From: Planctomycetaceae bacterium
GTDB lineage: Bacteria > Planctomycetota > Planctomycetia > Pirellulales > Pirellulaceae
Assembly: GCA_007124535.1 (NCBI GenBank)
Contig: SLEY01000235.1
Location: forward strand, 1 to 6,654
DNA: 6,654 bases
Direction of reading: 5' to 3'
The position numbers and the translations under genes are program-made. The notes under the pieces are model-generated. The model was not told the origin of the DNA and made no database searches. It saw only the letters and a list, made by a program, of their open reading frames with translations. Each line of letters begins with the position of its first letter. The stretch's first letter is position 1. Below, in pieces: positions 5,476 to 6,654 of this stretch.

Positions 5476-6445
5476 CCAACCGCATCCGGATCGGATGGCA
5501 GCACCGTTCGGCGACTTAGCCGCCGGACTGGCATGGCTCGGGCTGGCCTCGCTCGCTTTGGGGATCGCGGGATTTCGAATCGCCCGGATCGCGCCGCCAT
5601 CCCTCTATAATTCCCTGGCCGTGCTGACGGTTGCCGTGCTGTTTGCTTTTGGTGTCGGCTGGCACGGTTCGTTGCGTTGGGCCGAGTGGCTGCCGGTGAC
5701 GAACGTGATTTTGTTGGGGAACCTGCTGCCGCTGTTCGCTTGCTTTCTTGGCGGACTGATCTTCGGGCAGCCAGCGATGCCTTTCGCCAATCGTGTGGGC
5801 ACCGGTCTGTTGATCACCTCTCTGGGCTTGTACACGATTGTGTCGGATCTGAGCGTTCAGCGCCTCCCAGCCAGCATCTGCTGGGTTCGCGAGGGGGTCT
5901 GGCTGCAGACGCTTCCCGAGAGCTGTAGTGCAAGTGCGGCGGTCACGTTGCTGGACCACTACGGCATTGAATCCAGCGAGGCGGAGATGATGCGACTGTC
6001 GCTGACCCGGCGGCGGGGTACGCCGCTGTTGGGGCTCTATCGGGGTTTGAAGCTGAAAACTCAGCAATCGCCTTGGGACGTTCAGGTCGTTCGCGGGGGA
6101 CTGGAGGAGTTGCTCGCGATCCAGGAAGCCCCGGTCTTGCTGCGAGTTCGCCCGCAGGACGTGTCCGCAACTGGCTGGCTCGCGCGAGGTGAACCGGAGC
6201 ACGCCGTGGTCCTGTTGGGCACGACGCCCGAGGGCTTCATCGAAATCGGTGACCCGGCCGATCATGTCCGCCCGCGCAGTCCCTGGCCACGCGAAAAACT
6301 CGAACGCCGCTGGCTGGGAGAAGGCTTCCGCATCGTACCCCGAGTTCCCGGGGACGGCACGCAGTTGAGCGAGGCAACTTGTCGAAAACATGAAACCATG
6401 ACGCCAACCCACGGCATCGCCCCTCGTGCCGCAAATCACCATTGA
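5132..6445 (+). CDS. Multi-pass membrane protein with C39-like cysteine peptidase domain
   Basis: Not a named gene. From ATG 5132 (437 aa) it has: an N-terminal soluble part of about 125 residues of unknown fold (MEEVQYLVSIPLFPELL onward); four likely membrane segments near residues 130-150, 162-178, 190-212 and 221-238; and a C-terminal domain from about 248 resembling peptidase C39. The C39 features are Gln259 and Cys265 (QTLPESCSASAAVTLLDHYG), a GTPLLGLYRGL block, His357 (HAVVLLG) and Asp374 (EIGDP), in order and spacing fitting the Cys-His-Asp triad with the oxyanion Gln. C39 domains cleave double-Gly leaders in ABC exporters, but stand-alone membrane forms of unknown substrate exist and no ABC part is seen here. 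GTG 5114 is an alternative start; neither has a good Shine-Dalgarno (GGGG lies 12 nt before the ATG). The frame is open only from 5093, so the true N-terminus may have been lost at the kinase junction. Confidence 0.65.
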   Translation: MEEVQYLVSIPLFPELLPPSREPGGNACKLDRLRLEAWYALLGPALKRYPLHDGWMQSVSGDLQTQQHRVVAAQLRWPLGARTPYQLNALLQTPELIDPTPFELMYHQSAAEAGDQPHPDRMAAPFGDLAAGLAWLGLASLALGIAGFRIARIAPPSLYNSLAVLTVAVLFAFGVGWHGSLRWAEWLPVTNVILLGNLLPLFACFLGGLIFGQPAMPFANRVGTGLLITSLGLYTIVSDLSVQRLPASICWVREGVWLQTLPESCSASAAVTLLDHYGIESSEAEMMRLSLTRRRGTPLLGLYRGLKLKTQQSPWDVQVVRGGLEELLAIQEAPVLLRVRPQDVSATGWLARGEPEHAVVLLGTTPEGFIEIGDPADHVRPRSPWPREKLERRWLGEGFRIVPRVPGDGTQLSEATCRKHETMTPTHGIAPRAANHH

Positions 6446-6463
6446 CGTGGCATCCATCCGTAG

Positions 6464-6483
6464 GTTGGGCATTCCTGCCCGAC
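6464..6483 (+). terminator. Hairpin downstream of the C39 gene
   Basis: GTTGGGCA (6464-6471) pairs with TGCCCGAC (6476-6483) around TTCC: 8 bp with one T-G wobble, starting 18 bp after the stop codon. The nearest T-run is several bases further on and short, so it could be a weak terminator or a dispersed extragenic palindrome. Confidence 0.35.
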
Positions 6484-6514
6484 GGACCTTGGCTCGTTTA
6501 ACGCCCAGCCGGAG

Positions 6515-6587
6515 GGGAGGTGAAATCATGCTGCTCTTCACCCTCCCGCTTGCGGGAGGGTCGGACGCGGTAGCGGCCGGGGAGGGT
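6515..6587. repeat. Nested inverted repeats with competing pairings
   Basis: ACCCTCCCGC (6540-6549) and GCGGGAGGGT (6552-6561) form a perfect 10-bp arm pair. The same TTCACCCTCCC strand (6537-6547) can instead pair with GGGAGGTGAA upstream (6515-6524, one bulge), and a third GGGGAGGGT lies at 6579-6587. The remaining bases to the window end hold no gene. It is probably an extragenic repeat element. Confidence 0.65.
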
Positions 6588-6654
6588 ATTTACCAACCAT
6601 GGTATCCAACCTGAAACAAACCCTGCGGCCCAACCCATGCGAGCCCCATCCCGA

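Noticed and set aside
5516..6541. 341-aa minus-strand frame opposite the C39 gene
   Set aside because: Gln/Arg/Pro-rich with no domain, whereas the plus strand gives membrane helices and a C39 triad.
6528..6614. 28-codon frame (MLLFTLPLAGG and onward) behind a good GGAGG
   Set aside because: It lies across the inverted-repeat element, and its codons and apparent ribosome binding site are parts of the repeat arms.

Overview
The window looks like high-GC planctomycete (Planctomycetota) DNA. The main evidence is a short ECF sigma factor of the planctomycete/acidobacterial TIGR02999-like type. It overlaps by ATGA a Ser/Thr kinase with the N-terminal extension typical of planctomycete kinases. 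Bacterial-microcompartment (BMC) electron-transfer genes lie on the other arm, which fits but does not prove the assignment. No rRNA or tRNA marker is present, so this is an inference from gene content.

Left arm (about 1-2316, minus strand): a three-gene run transcribed leftward, pduS-like flavin/Fe-S oxidoreductase, then pduT-like tandem-BMC shell protein with the [4Fe-4S]-binding CPGK motif, then the start of a secreted lipoprotein with a Pro/Ala/Asp/Ser-rich linker that runs off the window. PduS and PduT are known partners that pass electrons across a BMC shell, so this is one edge of a microcompartment locus. The signature enzymes and other shell genes are not in view. A plausible sigma70-type promoter sits about 70 bp upstream of pduS.

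Middle (about 2220-3832): 1.6 kb without a convincing intact gene, and more AT-rich in parts. It holds a 15-bp hairpin, a 22-bp tandem repeat, a possible remnant reading frame, a decayed excisionase/AlpA-like HTH gene whose wing appears scrambled by a compensating indel pair, and a possible bidirectional terminator. It reads as a graveyard of mobile or accessory DNA.

Right arm (3833-6445, plus strand): an ECF sigma factor, a Ser/Thr kinase that ends abruptly just after the catalytic-loop HRDLKPSN (no DFG, no C-lobe), and, in another frame from the break onward, a multi-pass membrane protein with a C-terminal C39-like cysteine peptidase domain. The kinase and the peptidase protein appear to have been joined by a deletion or rearrangement near position 5115. 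The last 200 bp hold nested inverted repeats and no gene.

The most interesting points are the kinase/C39 junction, the PduS-PduT pair in this background, and the disrupted excisionase. I found no clear new defence or other system.
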